Positions 8,393 to 17,558 are shown, counted from the first letter of the stretch. The stretch is DNA of 64,000 nucleotides from Micromonospora gifhornensis (GCF_016863515.1 NZ_BOPA01000010.1:310001-374000); one strand, 5' to 3'. The notes: a model not told the origin generated them from the sequence alone. Numbers and translations are program-made.

Positions 8393-9400
8393 GTTGTCCA
8401 GGCGGTGCACCAGGTCGGCCACGTCCACGCTGTATTCACACCACTCGCGGTCGGGTCGGTATCCCAGCTCGGCGTTGACCTTGAGCATCGTCTCGTTGGC
8501 CTGGGCGTTCCAGGTCTGCACCTCGGTCAGCTGCGGCTCGGTCGAGCGCAACTCCAGCAGCATCCGGGCCTTGATCGCCCGGTCGATGCCGTAGCCGCGG
8601 TGGTCCTGCACCACGATCGTGTCGTACTGGTCGGCACGGGTGGGGTGCTGCACCGGCACCACCACCTCGGTCAGCCCGGCCACCTCGCCGGTCTGCCCGT
8701 GCAGGGCGAGCACGATGTAGGGCTTCATGCCGCGCCGGTGCAGGCAGTCCAGGCTGTCACGGAGCCGCTGCGGGTCGTACGAACTCGGCCGCAGCTCGCC
8801 GTCCTCGACGTCCCGGATCTCGGCCTTGGCCCGCGCGTACGCCTCGATCAGCTCGTCCGGTGGCCCACCCGGGTGGAACTGGACGTGGTAGCCCGCCCCG
8901 ACCCCGGTGGACATCTCGGCCAACTCGGCCCAGGCGACGGCGGACAGGTCGAGCACGCTGCGGGTCTCGACGTACTCCCGGGCGAAGCCCAGCGACTCGT
9001 AGAAGGCGACGGCGGGAGTGCCGCCGACCACCTCCACCCCGATCGACTCGAAGCCCTCCTGGTAGACCCGACGGGCGGCGCGCAGGACGAGGTCCCGGCC
9101 GAGCCCGCCGCGCCGGACGGAGGGGTGCACCAGCACTTCCAGCACACCGATGTTGCCGAGCAGCAGCACGTGCACATGCCCCAGGATCGGCCCAGGGCTG
9201 CCGTCGGCGGCCGGCTCGGCCTGGGCCACCCAGGAAATCCGCCGCTCGCCCGGCATCACCTCGGCGAGATACTCCCGCAGACAGGTCTCGCGCCATGGCG
9301 GATCCTGCGGGAGATCGGTCGCCAGGACCGCGTTCAACGTGTCGAGCAGCGACGCGATCTCGGCGGACGACGCGTTCCTGGGGTCCCACTCGCGCACCAT
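8384..9400 (-). CDS. GNAT-family N-acetyltransferase with two GNAT domains
   Basis: 338 residues from the ATG at 9400 (a GTG one codon upstream is the alternative start). The N-terminal GNAT domain has the acetyl-CoA motif A in VHPSVRRGGLGRDLVLRAA followed by FYESLGFAREY; the C-terminal half has a second GNAT-like core, TIVVQDHRGYGIDRAIKAR and NETMLKVNAELGYRPDREW. Two-domain GNATs of this size include mycothiol synthase and actinobacterial acetyltransferases, but the overall sequence does not let me name the acceptor. Convergent to the XRE gene; the upstream lytic transglycosylase gene also lies on the minus strand, 72 nt away, and is likely transcribed separately. Confidence 0.82.
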   Translation of the reverse strand: MVREWDPRNASSAEIASLLDTLNAVLATDLPQDPPWRETCLREYLAEVMPGERRISWVAQAEPAADGSPGPILGHVHVLLLGNIGVLEVLVHPSVRRGGLGRDLVLRAARRVYQEGFESIGVEVVGGTPAVAFYESLGFAREYVETRSVLDLSAVAWAELAEMSTGVGAGYHVQFHPGGPPDELIEAYARAKAEIRDVEDGELRPSSYDPQRLRDSLDCLHRRGMKPYIVLALHGQTGEVAGLTEVVVPVQHPTRADQYDTIVVQDHRGYGIDRAIKARMLLELRSTEPQLTEVQTWNAQANETMLKVNAELGYRPDREWCEYSVDVADLVHRLDNSR

Positions 9401-9472
9401 CACCCGTCTAGCTTGCCGTTAAGAGCAGCCTGGGGGAAGTGTCCAGTTCTCCAATGTATGGGGACGATCACT

Positions 9473-10933
9473 TCACGTACGACTGGCCTGTCCGTACCTG
9501 TTGGCAGTGTTGAAGACGTCCTGGGCGTACGGCCGGACGTTGTTGTACGACAGGATGGCGTTCCACCAGTCGCCCGGGATCGTCAGGTTGCGGTTGCCTT
9601 TGCACAGGTAGAGCCCGGCGGCCAGGGCCGCGTCGTGGATGTTGTGCGGGTCCTTGCGGCCGTCGTTGTCCGCGTCCGCGCCGATCTCCTGCCAGGTGGT
9701 CGGGATGAACTGCATCGGCCCGATCGCCCGGTCGTAGGTGGTGTCCCGGTCGAGTTCACCCCGGTCGGTGTCGGCGATCCGCATCCGACCGCCCTGGCCG
9801 TCCAACGGCAGGCCGATGATCTCCGGTACGGCCCGACCGTCCGGGCCCAGAGTCGCGTTGTTGGCCTGCCCGTGGCGTGATTCGACGAAGCCGATCGCGG
9901 CCAGGGTCGTCCAGCTCAGACCGCAGCTGCGGTTGGTCTCGGCGAGGACCAGCTCGGCATAGCCGTACGCCTGCATGGCGATCGGGTCGATGCCGGCCTT
10001 GGCGCCGACCTCCCGGGCCCAACCGGCGAGTGCGTCGGAGGGTCGTCCCCCCACCGGCACGCCACCGGGTGACGCGGTGGCGCCCGGTGCGTTCGGCGGC
10101 ACCACACCCGGCGGTAGCGTCGCGTCGAAGGGCGGGAGGGCTCCGGGCGGCGGCGCCGCGTCCGTCGGTGACAGGTCGCCGGCGGTCCCACCGGCGGTGG
10201 CGTCGGCGGCGACCGGCTGCTGCGCGCCGATGGTCGCCGGCACCAGCATCGCGCCGACCATGGCGGTGGCCGCCACCAGCGCGAGGAGGAACACCCCGGG
10301 CAGGGTCAGTCGGCCACTCGGCCGCCGTGACCACTCCCGGGTCGCCCGAACCGCGACGCGCGGACCCGGCAGGCGTACGGCGTGTGCGAACCGCGTCCGC
10401 CGACGCCGAGCAACCGACGCCCCGCCCTCCGCTGGGGACGCCACCGCCGCGCCCTCGCCAACTGGCTTGCGTTCGGCCTTGCCGGCCGACTCATCTGCGG
10501 CCTTACTGTCCGGCGTGCTCTCGGCCTTGTCGGCCGGCTCGTCTGCGGCCTTGCTCGCTGGCTCGCCTTCGGCCTTGTCGGCTTTGTCGGCGGGCTGGTC
10601 GGCTGTCTTGGTGTCCGGGGCGGCCTCGGCGGCGGTGCTCTGTGGAGTGTCGCTGTCGGACTTGTCGGGCGCGGCCGATTGCGGGCCCGTGGGCGGCGGG
10701 ACGACAGCTTCGGCACCGGCGTCGGCGCTGGGCGTCGCGGGCGCCTCGCTCGCCGGCTCGCTGGTCGACTCGCTGGTCGGCTCGGTGGCGCGTAGCCAGG
10801 GTCGGCGAGGTCGCGGCAGCCTGCGGGTCGGCCGGTCCGCTGCGACGTCGGATCCGGCGCGCGGCGTGGCCGGCCGGAGGGGGCGTAGGGGGGTGCTCTC
10901 GTCGCCGTCTGCCACCCGTCGAGTATCACCCAT
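9473..10933 (-). CDS. Membrane-anchored lytic murein transglycosylase (SLT domain)
   Basis: 486 residues. Residues 1-200 are cytoplasmic and low-complexity, with repeats of the type KAADEPADKAE. A single transmembrane helix (LPGVFLLALVAATAMVGAML, about 215-235) is followed by a Pro/Gly/Ala linker and a C-terminal SLT domain (about 320-480). The catalytic Glu lies in AIGFVESRHG, and AIGPMQFIPTTW and AILSYNNV are the family motifs. It would cleave the MurNAc-GlcNAc bond of peptidoglycan outside the membrane. The long acidic/alanine-rich intracellular tail is unusual for this family and may tether the enzyme to a cytoplasmic partner. Divergent from the FmdB gene. Confidence 0.9.
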   Translation of the reverse strand: MGDTRRVADGDESTPLRPLRPATPRAGSDVAADRPTRRLPRPRRPWLRATEPTSESTSEPASEAPATPSADAGAEAVVPPPTGPQSAAPDKSDSDTPQSTAAEAAPDTKTADQPADKADKAEGEPASKAADEPADKAESTPDSKAADESAGKAERKPVGEGAAVASPAEGGASVARRRRTRFAHAVRLPGPRVAVRATREWSRRPSGRLTLPGVFLLALVAATAMVGAMLVPATIGAQQPVAADATAGGTAGDLSPTDAAPPPGALPPFDATLPPGVVPPNAPGATASPGGVPVGGRPSDALAGWAREVGAKAGIDPIAMQAYGYAELVLAETNRSCGLSWTTLAAIGFVESRHGQANNATLGPDGRAVPEIIGLPLDGQGGRMRIADTDRGELDRDTTYDRAIGPMQFIPTTWQEIGADADNDGRKDPHNIHDAALAAGLYLCKGNRNLTIPGDWWNAILSYNNVRPYAQDVFNTANRYGQASRT

Positions 10934-10959
10934 GTTCCGGTGGACGTCAGGTCCGGTCG

Positions 10960-10965
10960 TACCCT
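10960..10965 (+). promoter_or_regulatory. -10 element of a likely leaderless promoter (FmdB gene)
   Basis: TACCCT, 6 nt before the ATG at 10972, without a Shine-Dalgarno sequence. Confidence 0.5.
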
Positions 10966-10971
10966 GATGTC

Positions 10972-11190
10972 ATGCCCCGGTACGAGTTCCGTTGCCGCGC
11001 CTGCGGCGACACCTTCGAGGTCAACCGCCCGATGGCCCAGGCCGGTGAGCCGGCGTCCTGCCCTGCGGGGCACACCGACACGGTCAAGCTGCTCTCCACG
11101 ATCGCCGTCACCGGCCGTGGTGCGGGTGCTGCCGGTGCCGCGCCGGCGCCCTCCGGTGGTGGCTGCTGCGGTGGCAGCTGCGGCTGTTAA
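10972..11190 (+). CDS. FmdB-family zinc-ribbon protein
   Basis: 72 residues. It begins MPRYEFRCRACGDTFEV, the FmdB/CxxC_CXXC_SSSS signature, with CRAC as the first and CPAGH as the second half of the zinc ribbon (the second knuckle is C-x2-H rather than CxxC). A Gly/Ala linker leads to a Cys-rich end (GGGCCGGSCGC) that could bind additional metal. The family is widespread and of unclear role; members were linked by name to formamidase gene regulation but direct function is not established. Stands alone, divergent from the transglycosylase gene. Confidence 0.85.
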   Translation: MPRYEFRCRACGDTFEVNRPMAQAGEPASCPAGHTDTVKLLSTIAVTGRGAGAAGAAPAPSGGGCCGGSCGC

Positions 11191-11364
11191 CCCGCTTCCG
11201 TACGGTTTTTTGCAGCGTCAGTTGCTGAAAAGGATGATGACTGTCTTGCCCGGACGCCCGGTCTGATGGCACCTTGGGGCGGAGCCTCGGCCGACCGTTC
11301 TCGCGATGCGTGACGATTCGGCTTCGTGAAGTATGAGGTCGAGGCCAGGGGGGAGGTGCCACGG

Positions 11365-14172
11365 GTGTCGTCACGGATCCACCTCCCGAGCGGCTGGGTG
11401 ACGTTCGTCTTCACCGACATCGAGGGCTCCACTCGACTGGCACAGCTGCTCGGCCCCGGATACCGGCCGGTGCTGGCGGAACATCGCCGGCTGCTGCGCC
11501 GCACCATCGCCGCCACCGAGGGGGCGGAACTGCTGACCGAGGGCGACTCGTTCTTCCTGGCCTTCGGTGACGCCGGTGCCGCCCTGACCGCGTGCCTGAC
11601 CGCCCAACGTGCGCTGCGCGAACACGAGTGGCCCACCCCGGAGGCCGCGCCCCGGGTACGGATGGGCCTGCACACCGGTTGGGCCGAGCCCCGCGACGGC
11701 GAGTACGCCAGCCCCGAGGTGCATCGGGCCGCCCGGGTGGCTGCCGCCGCCCATGGTGGTCAGGTGCTCTGCTCGGCGGCGACCGCGCAGCACGCCGATC
11801 CGTTGCCGGCCGGTGCTTCCCTGCTCGACCTCGGGCTGCACCGGTTGCGCGGGTTCGACGACCGGGAACGCCTCTTCCAACTCGTCGCCGCCGGATTGGA
11901 GCTGCAGTTCCCGCGGCCGCGTACCGCCGACGTGGAGGCGCACAACCTGCCCGTCCAGGTCACCTCGTTCATCGGCCGGCAGGCCGAGCGAGCCGAACTC
12001 CGACAGCTTGTCGCCCGGCACCGCCTGGTCACCGTGCTCGGCGCCGGTGGCGGTGGCAAGACCCGGCTGGCCGTGGAACTCGCCACCGACCTGGTCGAGG
12101 AATACCCGGACGGTGTCTGGTTCGTCGACATCGCCTCGGTCACCGACCCGGGGCTGGTGGCCTTCGCGATCGCCGCCGTGCTCGGGCTGCGTCCGGAGCC
12201 GGGCCGCCCCATGGTCGACACGCTTGTGGAGTACGCGGCCAACCGCCGGATGCTCATCGTGCTGGACACCTGCGACGCCCAACCGGCGGCCTGCGCGGAC
12301 GTGGTGACCCGGTTGCTGGCCGGCGGGGGTGGGGTCCGCGTGCTGGCGACGACCCGGGAACCGCTGGCGCTGCCCGGTGAGGTGGTGTGGCGGATCCCGC
12401 CGCTGTCGGTCGATCCGTCCCCCGACGGTACCGAGAGCGACGCGGTCGCGTTGCTGCTGGACCGTACGGCGGCGGCCCGGGGCGGCCGACAGCCGGATCC
12501 GGCCGAGTCCGCCGACCTGCGTCGGGTGGTACGGCGGCTGGACGGTCTGCCGCTGGCCATAGAGTTGGCCGCCGCGCGGCTGCGGGTGCTCTCGGTCGGG
12601 CAGCTCGCCGAACGGCTCGACGATGTACTCGGCACCCTCGACGCAGGTCGGGACGACCCACCGCAGTCCTCGGCGGCCGAGGTGCCGGCCGTCGGTCGGG
12701 GTGCCCGCGCCGCAACGGCCGACGACGACCAGCCGGAGCGGTCGGCTCGGACGGCGATCGAACGGCACCTGACCATGCAGGCGACCGTCACCTGGTCGTA
12801 CCGGACGCTCGGCCCTCGCGCCGCGCGGCTGCTGCGCTGGCTGGCGGTCTTCGCCGGCCCGGTGGATCTCGACACGGTGGAGTGGCTGCTCGGCGACGAT
12901 CCACTGGACCCGCTCTCGGTGCTGGTGGACAAGTCCCTGGTCCTGGCCGAGCCGCACGCCTCGGGCTACACCTACCGGATGCTCGACCCGATCCGGGCGT
13001 ACGCGGCCCGTCGGCTGGTCGAGGCCGGCGAGGAGCAGGACGCCCGGAACCGGCACGTGGCCTGGTCCGCGCACGCCCTGGAACAGGCCCATCTCGGCGC
13101 CGACGGGCAACCGGTGACCCTGTCGCTGTACGCGCTGGATCCCCTGGCCGGTGAGCTGCGTGCCGCCCTGCGCTGGTGCGCCACCGGTGGCAGCGCCCGG
13201 ATCGGGCTGCGGTTGGCCGGTGGCCTGGAGCAGTGGTGGCGTGAGCGTGGGCTGGCGCGGGAGGGGCGGCTCTGGCTGTTCCGCCTGTACAGCAGGATCG
13301 CGGAGACCGGCGAGGTGATCCCGGAGGGGGAGCTGGCGGCGGCGTACCACCTGCACTCACTGCATGCCGGCGCCGACGGCGAGTACGCCGAGGAGCTGCG
13401 GTACTCGCAGCGGGCGGAGGCGGCGGCCCGGCAGGCCGGCGACGTCGGCCTGTTGGCCCGGGTGCTCGCCGGGCGGGCCGCCGCGCTCGTCGACATGGGG
13501 CAGTTCGCCGAGGCCGAGCGGATCTGCCGGGAGGTCATCGACTGGGCGCACGACCAGGGGGTGGAATCCGAGGCGCTGTTCGCCGTGTGTCGGCTCGCCG
13601 AGTTGCTGTGGCTGCGCGGCGCGTTGGACGAGGCGGCGGAGCTGCTCGGTGCGGCCCGACCGGTAGAGGCGGCCCGGCCGGTCGAGCGGGGCCGCCGGTC
13701 GGTGGACATGCTCCTCGGCATGGTCGCGTTGGCCCGGGGTGACCTGGTGGCCGCGCACGAGCACCTGCTGGCGGCGTTGCGTTCCCGGATGAACCATGGC
13801 TTCCACGGCCGCGCCTGCGACACGTTGAACGCCATCGCCGTACGGTGTGCTGTCGGGGGTGCGCCACTGACCGCGGCCCGTCTCTTCGGTGCGGCGCAGG
13901 CGACCCGGGCGAGTCTGCGCTCGACGCCGGGGATCTACGACGCCTACTGGACGCAGCAGCAGGTCGCGCTGCGACGTGTCCTGGGTGACGCCACCTTCGA
14001 CGAGGCGTACGGCGAAGGTGCCGAGTTCGGCCTGGACGAGGCGGTGGCGTTGGCGCTCGGTGTCGAGCATCCGGACCTGGCCGCCGATTCCGCGCGCTTC
14101 GCGGGACGGGCCGGAGCCGGCGTGCCCCGCCAGTCGGCTGGCGCTGCCGATCGCCACAGCGAACACGCCTGA
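11365..14172 (+). CDS. Cyclase-homology / NB-ARC-like ATPase / TPR signalling protein
   Basis: 935 residues from the GTG at 11365, preferred over a GTG at 11326 because GGGGGGAGG (11348-11356) is optimally placed. Domains: residues ~10-165 class III nucleotidyl cyclase homology (WVTFVFTDIEGSTRL with metal-binding Asp, then TEGDSFFLAF with the second metal Asp); ~190-480 STAND/NB-ARC-type ATPase (GAGGGGKTRLA Walker A, MLIVLDTCD Walker B); ~560-900 helical TPR-like repeats. The purine-specifying Lys of active cyclases is replaced by Leu and the transition-state Asn by His (EVHRAARV), so cyclase activity may be lost or altered, as in the mycobacterial Rv0386-like group. No C-terminal LuxR HTH is present. 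Probably a large signal-integrating scaffold. Confidence 0.85.
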   Translation: MSSRIHLPSGWVTFVFTDIEGSTRLAQLLGPGYRPVLAEHRRLLRRTIAATEGAELLTEGDSFFLAFGDAGAALTACLTAQRALREHEWPTPEAAPRVRMGLHTGWAEPRDGEYASPEVHRAARVAAAAHGGQVLCSAATAQHADPLPAGASLLDLGLHRLRGFDDRERLFQLVAAGLELQFPRPRTADVEAHNLPVQVTSFIGRQAERAELRQLVARHRLVTVLGAGGGGKTRLAVELATDLVEEYPDGVWFVDIASVTDPGLVAFAIAAVLGLRPEPGRPMVDTLVEYAANRRMLIVLDTCDAQPAACADVVTRLLAGGGGVRVLATTREPLALPGEVVWRIPPLSVDPSPDGTESDAVALLLDRTAAARGGRQPDPAESADLRRVVRRLDGLPLAIELAAARLRVLSVGQLAERLDDVLGTLDAGRDDPPQSSAAEVPAVGRGARAATADDDQPERSARTAIERHLTMQATVTWSYRTLGPRAARLLRWLAVFAGPVDLDTVEWLLGDDPLDPLSVLVDKSLVLAEPHASGYTYRMLDPIRAYAARRLVEAGEEQDARNRHVAWSAHALEQAHLGADGQPVTLSLYALDPLAGELRAALRWCATGGSARIGLRLAGGLEQWWRERGLAREGRLWLFRLYSRIAETGEVIPEGELAAAYHLHSLHAGADGEYAEELRYSQRAEAAARQAGDVGLLARVLAGRAAALVDMGQFAEAERICREVIDWAHDQGVESEALFAVCRLAELLWLRGALDEAAELLGAARPVEAARPVERGRRSVDMLLGMVALARGDLVAAHEHLLAALRSRMNHGFHGRACDTLNAIAVRCAVGGAPLTAARLFGAAQATRASLRSTPGIYDAYWTQQQVALRRVLGDATFDEAYGEGAEFGLDEAVALALGVEHPDLAADSARFAGRAGAGVPRQSAGAADRHSEHA

Positions 14173-14210
14173 AGAGGTTCGTCGACGCGGGCCGGCTGTC
14201 ACCTGCTCGC

Positions 14211-14245
14211 ACCGGCACCGGGCCCCGGCGGGACCCGGTGCCGGT
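14211..14245. terminator. Bidirectional hairpin between convergent genes
   Basis: ACCGGCACCGGG (14211-14222) pairs perfectly with CCCGGTGCCGGT (14234-14245), 11-nt loop, between the ends of the cyclase-like gene (+) and the phospholipase gene (-). No T-tract. Confidence 0.6.
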
Positions 14246-14251
14246 ACCCGG

Positions 14252-14788
14252 TCAGAGTCGGGCGCGGCGCTCGGCGTCGGCCTTCATCCGGGCGGCCCGG
14301 TCGATGTCGGCCTGTTCGACGGCGGCAACCGAGCCGAAGATGGAGACGGCCTGGTAGTAGGTCCAGGCGAGGCTGGTGCAGGCCGGCCGGACGACGGAGT
14401 TGTAGGTGGCGCAGACCCGCTTCAGGTCCTCGTAGAAGGCGCTGTCCAGGCGGGACTTGTTGGCGCTGAACTGGCCGACCGCCTTGTAGTTGCGGTAGCC
14501 GAAGTCGTGCCGGAAGCAGGAGAGGGAGAAGTTGAAGCCGAGCGGGTTGTCCGGGCTGGACGAGCAGTAGTCGGTGGACCAGTCGAACTTGTACTCCGCC
14601 CACGCGGCGCGGTTCTGCCGGGCCGAGTTCCAGGCGTTGTAGCTGCTGACGCTGGTCTGCGTCCAGCTCGACAGCACGGACAGCTTCTGTGCCGGGGTGA
14701 CGGCCGCTGCCGCGGGGGAGGCGGTGGCGAACGCGGTGAGCAGCGCGAGAGTGCCTGCGGTGAGGAGGGTGGCGAGTCGTCTGAGCAC
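14252..14788 (-). CDS. Secreted prokaryotic phospholipase A2
   Basis: 178 residues from the GTG at 14788; GGAGG lies 9 nt upstream and the signal peptide starts exactly there. Residues 1-29 form a Sec signal (RR, a hydrophobic stretch, then ASPAAAA). The mature part has the bacterial PLA2 signatures: WSTDYCSSSPDNP (calcium-binding loop and disulfide Cys) and SCFRHDFGYRNY, with the catalytic His94-Asp95 pair. Four cysteines in the mature part could make two disulfides, as in the Streptomyces violaceoruber enzyme. It would release the sn-2 fatty acid of phospholipids outside the cell. A monocistronic gene flanked by hairpins on both sides. Confidence 0.92.
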   Translation of the reverse strand: MLRRLATLLTAGTLALLTAFATASPAAAAVTPAQKLSVLSSWTQTSVSSYNAWNSARQNRAAWAEYKFDWSTDYCSSSPDNPLGFNFSLSCFRHDFGYRNYKAVGQFSANKSRLDSAFYEDLKRVCATYNSVVRPACTSLAWTYYQAVSIFGSVAAVEQADIDRAARMKADAERRARL

Positions 14789-14923
14789 TTGGGGGAACCT
14801 CCGCGGGGTGTGCGGTGGACGGGTGGTTACCGGCGAGTCACCGGCTCCATCAGTGTCGATCAATGCTTTGACGGCTGGGTGTTACTGGCGGGAAATATTG
14901 ATGACCTGCGCTGAAACAGACGA

Positions 14924-14954
14924 ATGCCCCGGGAGCCAGGTGCTCCCGGGGCAT
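14924..14954 (-). terminator. Hairpin terminator downstream of the BON-methyltransferase gene
   Basis: ATGCCCCGGGAGC (14924-14936) pairs perfectly with GCTCCCGGGGCAT (14942-14954), 5-nt loop. It lies just past the stop of the minus-strand methyltransferase gene; on that strand it is followed by a weak T-rich run. Confidence 0.7.
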
Positions 14955-14979
14955 CCGCCACCAGCGTGGCGCTACCGAA

Positions 14980-15705
14980 CTAATCGAAGAAACGGGCCAT
15001 GTGGGTGGGGGAAGGGCCGTCGTCGTCGGGCCCGAGCGGGGTCAGGTCCGCGAAGATCGAGGCGCCGTCGGTGCCGGCGTGCAGCGGATACCAGCGCGGT
15101 GTGCCCGGTGGACGCATGACGCAGACACCCTTGATCGTCTGTACGTCCAGCAGGCGGACATGGGTCGGATCGGCCACCGCGTTCACGTGCCCCCACCACG
15201 GGCTCATCACGTGCAGTACGCCGCCCGGGCGGAGCACCCGGTGGCACTCGTCCAGCAGCGGCAGGAAATCGATCAGGTGCTCCAGGATGTGCACCGCGAA
15301 CAGCACGTCCACGGAGTCGTCGGCGAGGGGGAGCGAACCCGACAGGTCGGCCACCGCATCCACCCCGGGCGCCGGGAAGATGTCCAGCCCCAGGTTGCCC
15401 GGCCACTGCTTGGTGGCCCCGCACCCGAGGTCCACCACCACCGGATCACGCCCGCCCACCCCTACCCGGCACCAGATGCCGAAGACTCCGGCCAGCCGGC
15501 CGACCCGGTCGCGTACCAGCCGTAGCTGCGCCGGCTCGTCGACCTCGCCGGTCAGGTGGGCGACGCCCCGGTCGAAGCGCACCTCGACCCGCAGCGAGCG
15601 CAGTCGATCGTCGTGCCGGACCTGGTCCGCCCACGCCTCGGTGAGGAATCCGTCCACCGCCCGCAGCCGCTCGGCCGAGGGCGGAGTGTGTGCCAACGCC
15701 ACCAT
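14980..15705 (-). CDS. BON-like domain fused to SAM-dependent methyltransferase
   Basis: 241 residues from the ATG at 15705 (GGAGG 8 nt upstream; a GTG three codons earlier is less likely). Residues ~30-85 read like a BON domain (SLRVEVRFDRGVAHLTGEVD, then a VxGVFGIW-type end). From residue ~90 the class I methyltransferase fold begins: VVVDLGCGATKQWPGNLGLD (SAM motif I), DDSVDVLFAVHILEHLIDF (motif II/IV region typical of Methyltransf_11) and VLRPGGVLHVMSPWW. The order BON-methyltransferase is uncommon; BON domains bind membranes or phospholipids, so the enzyme may act at the membrane. The substrate is unknown. Separated from the ABC-F gene upstream by ~80 nt. Confidence 0.82.
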   Translation of the reverse strand: MVALAHTPPSAERLRAVDGFLTEAWADQVRHDDRLRSLRVEVRFDRGVAHLTGEVDEPAQLRLVRDRVGRLAGVFGIWCRVGVGGRDPVVVDLGCGATKQWPGNLGLDIFPAPGVDAVADLSGSLPLADDSVDVLFAVHILEHLIDFLPLLDECHRVLRPGGVLHVMSPWWGHVNAVADPTHVRLLDVQTIKGVCVMRPPGTPRWYPLHAGTDGASIFADLTPLGPDDDGPSPTHMARFFD

Positions 15706-15787
15706 CCAGGCCACCTCCGGCCGCCCGTTACCCGGATCTGTGACCGGTATGCGTCGGATGTCCCAGAAGATGCCCCGCGCCTGGGGC

Positions 15788-17425
15788 TCAGGACTCCACG
15801 ATCCGCCCGGCGGACACCTCCAGCCGGCGGTCGAGGCGTACCGCGTCGAGCATCCGTCGATCGTGGGTCACCAGCAGCAGCGTGCCCGGGTAGCTGTCCA
15901 GCGCCGATTCCAGTTGCTCGATGGCCGGCAGATCCAGATGGTTGGTCGGCTCGTCCAGCACCAGCAGGTTGACCCCGCGCCCCTGCAACAAAGCCAGGGC
16001 GGCCCGGGTCCGCTCGCCGGGGGACAACGTCGCGGCCGGGCGCAGCACGTGCTGCGCCCGCAGACCGAACTTGGCCAGCAGCGTCCGCGCGTCGGCGGGC
16101 GACAGGTCCGGTACGGCCGCCCGGAAGGCGTCCAACAGGGGTACGTCCCCGAGGAACAGCCCACGGGCCTGGTCCACCTCGCCGACCACCACCCCCGGGC
16201 CGAGCGCGGCCTGACCGTCGGCCAGCGGCAGGCGGCCCAGCAGGGCACCCAGCAGGGTCGACTTGCCGGACCCGTTCGCCCCGGTCACCGCCACCCGGTC
16301 CGCCCAGTCGATCTGGAGGTTCACCGGTCCGAGAGTGAAGTCGCCCCGGCGTACCACGGCGTCGCGGAGGGTGGCCACCACGGCGCCGGCGCGGGGTGCG
16401 GCGGCGATCTCCATCCGCAGTTCCCACTCCTTGCGTGGCTCCTCCACCACGTCCAACCGTTCGATCAGCCGCTCGGTCTGCCGGGCCTTGGCGGCCTGCT
16501 TCTCGCTCGCCTCGGAGCGGAACTTGCGGCCGATCTTGTCGTTGTCGGTGGCCTTGCGCCGGGCGTTGCGGACCCCCTTGTCCATCCACGACCGCTGAGT
16601 TCGGGCGCGAGCCTCCAACGAGGCCTTCGTGTCGGCGTACTCCTCGAACTCGGCTCGTGCCTGGCGGCGCGCCACCTCCCGCTCCTCCAGGTATGCCCCG
16701 TACCCGCCGCCGAACTGGTTGACCTGCTGCTGATGCAGGTCCAACTCCAGCACCCGGGTCACCGTCCGGGTCAGGAACTCCCGGTCGTGACTGACAAGCA
16801 CCGTGCCGGCCCGCAAGCCGGTGACGAACTGCTCCAACCGGTCCAGCCCGGCCAGATCCAGGTCGTTCGTGGGCTCGTCGAGCAGGAACACGTCGTACCG
16901 GCTGAGCAGCAGTGAGGCCAGCCCGGCGCGGGCCGCCTGACCACCGGAGAGGCCGGTCATCTCCTGATCGAGATCGACGGTGAGCCCCAACTCGGCGGCC
17001 ACCTCCTCGGCCCGCTCGTCCAGATCCGCCCCGCCCAGGCCGAGCCAGCGCTCCAGGGCGTCCGCGTAGGCGTCGTCCGCTCCCGGCGTACCGGCGGTCA
17101 GCGCCTCGGTCGCCGCGTCGAGAGCGGCCTGCGCGCCGGTCACCCCGGTACGGCGGGCCAGGAACGCCCGTACCGTCTCGCCGGGTCGCCGATCCGGCTC
17201 CTGCGGCAGATGTCCGATGCTCGCGCCGGGCGGGCTCACCGTGACGCTGCCGGCCTCCACCGGCAACAAACCGGCGAGGGTACGCAGCAAGGTCGACTTG
17301 CCCGCACCATTGGGCCCGACCAGGCCGATCACGTCGCCCGGAGCCACCACCAGGTCCAACCCGGTGAACAGGCTCCGGTCCCCGTGGCCGGCGGCAAGGT
17401 CCTTGACGATCAACGTGGCGCTCAC
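15788..17425 (-). CDS. ABC-F family ATP-binding protein (ribosome-associated type)
   Basis: 545 residues, GTG start. Two ATP-binding cassettes and no membrane segment. NBD1: GLVGPNGAGKSTLL, LSGGQAARAGLASLLL, VFLLDEPTNDLDL; NBD2: VTGANGSGKSTLLGALLG, LSPGERTRAALALL, LLVLDEPTNHLDL. Between them lies the Arg/Lys-rich interdomain linker (about 240-330, e.g. RNARRKATDNDKIGRKFRSE) that contacts the ribosomal P/E site in ABC-F proteins. The family includes translation factors such as EttA and antibiotic-resistance proteins such as Vga/OptrA/TlrC; the long charged linker is compatible with a resistance role but does not prove it. The upstream region and the divergent ROK kinase gene share a short intergenic stretch. 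Confidence 0.92.
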   Translation of the reverse strand: MSATLIVKDLAAGHGDRSLFTGLDLVVAPGDVIGLVGPNGAGKSTLLRTLAGLLPVEAGSVTVSPPGASIGHLPQEPDRRPGETVRAFLARRTGVTGAQAALDAATEALTAGTPGADDAYADALERWLGLGGADLDERAEEVAAELGLTVDLDQEMTGLSGGQAARAGLASLLLSRYDVFLLDEPTNDLDLAGLDRLEQFVTGLRAGTVLVSHDREFLTRTVTRVLELDLHQQQVNQFGGGYGAYLEEREVARRQARAEFEEYADTKASLEARARTQRSWMDKGVRNARRKATDNDKIGRKFRSEASEKQAAKARQTERLIERLDVVEEPRKEWELRMEIAAAPRAGAVVATLRDAVVRRGDFTLGPVNLQIDWADRVAVTGANGSGKSTLLGALLGRLPLADGQAALGPGVVVGEVDQARGLFLGDVPLLDAFRAAVPDLSPADARTLLAKFGLRAQHVLRPAATLSPGERTRAALALLQGRGVNLLVLDEPTNHLDLPAIEQLESALDSYPGTLLLVTHDRRMLDAVRLDRRLEVSAGRIVES

Positions 17426-17558
17426 AAGCAGCCGAGCCTACCCGTGGACCCGTCAGCGGTCGCCGGATTAAGTCCCTCGTCGCCCACCTGCCGCCGGTTC
17501 CGCCTGTCGGTCGAGGATGGTTGCGGTGACCTGCCGTGCCAGCCGGCGGCGCACGAGG

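Noticed and set aside
15788..17425. Assignment as an antibiotic-resistance gene
   Set aside because: ABC-F proteins include ordinary translation factors; no resistance-specific feature beyond the long linker is visible.
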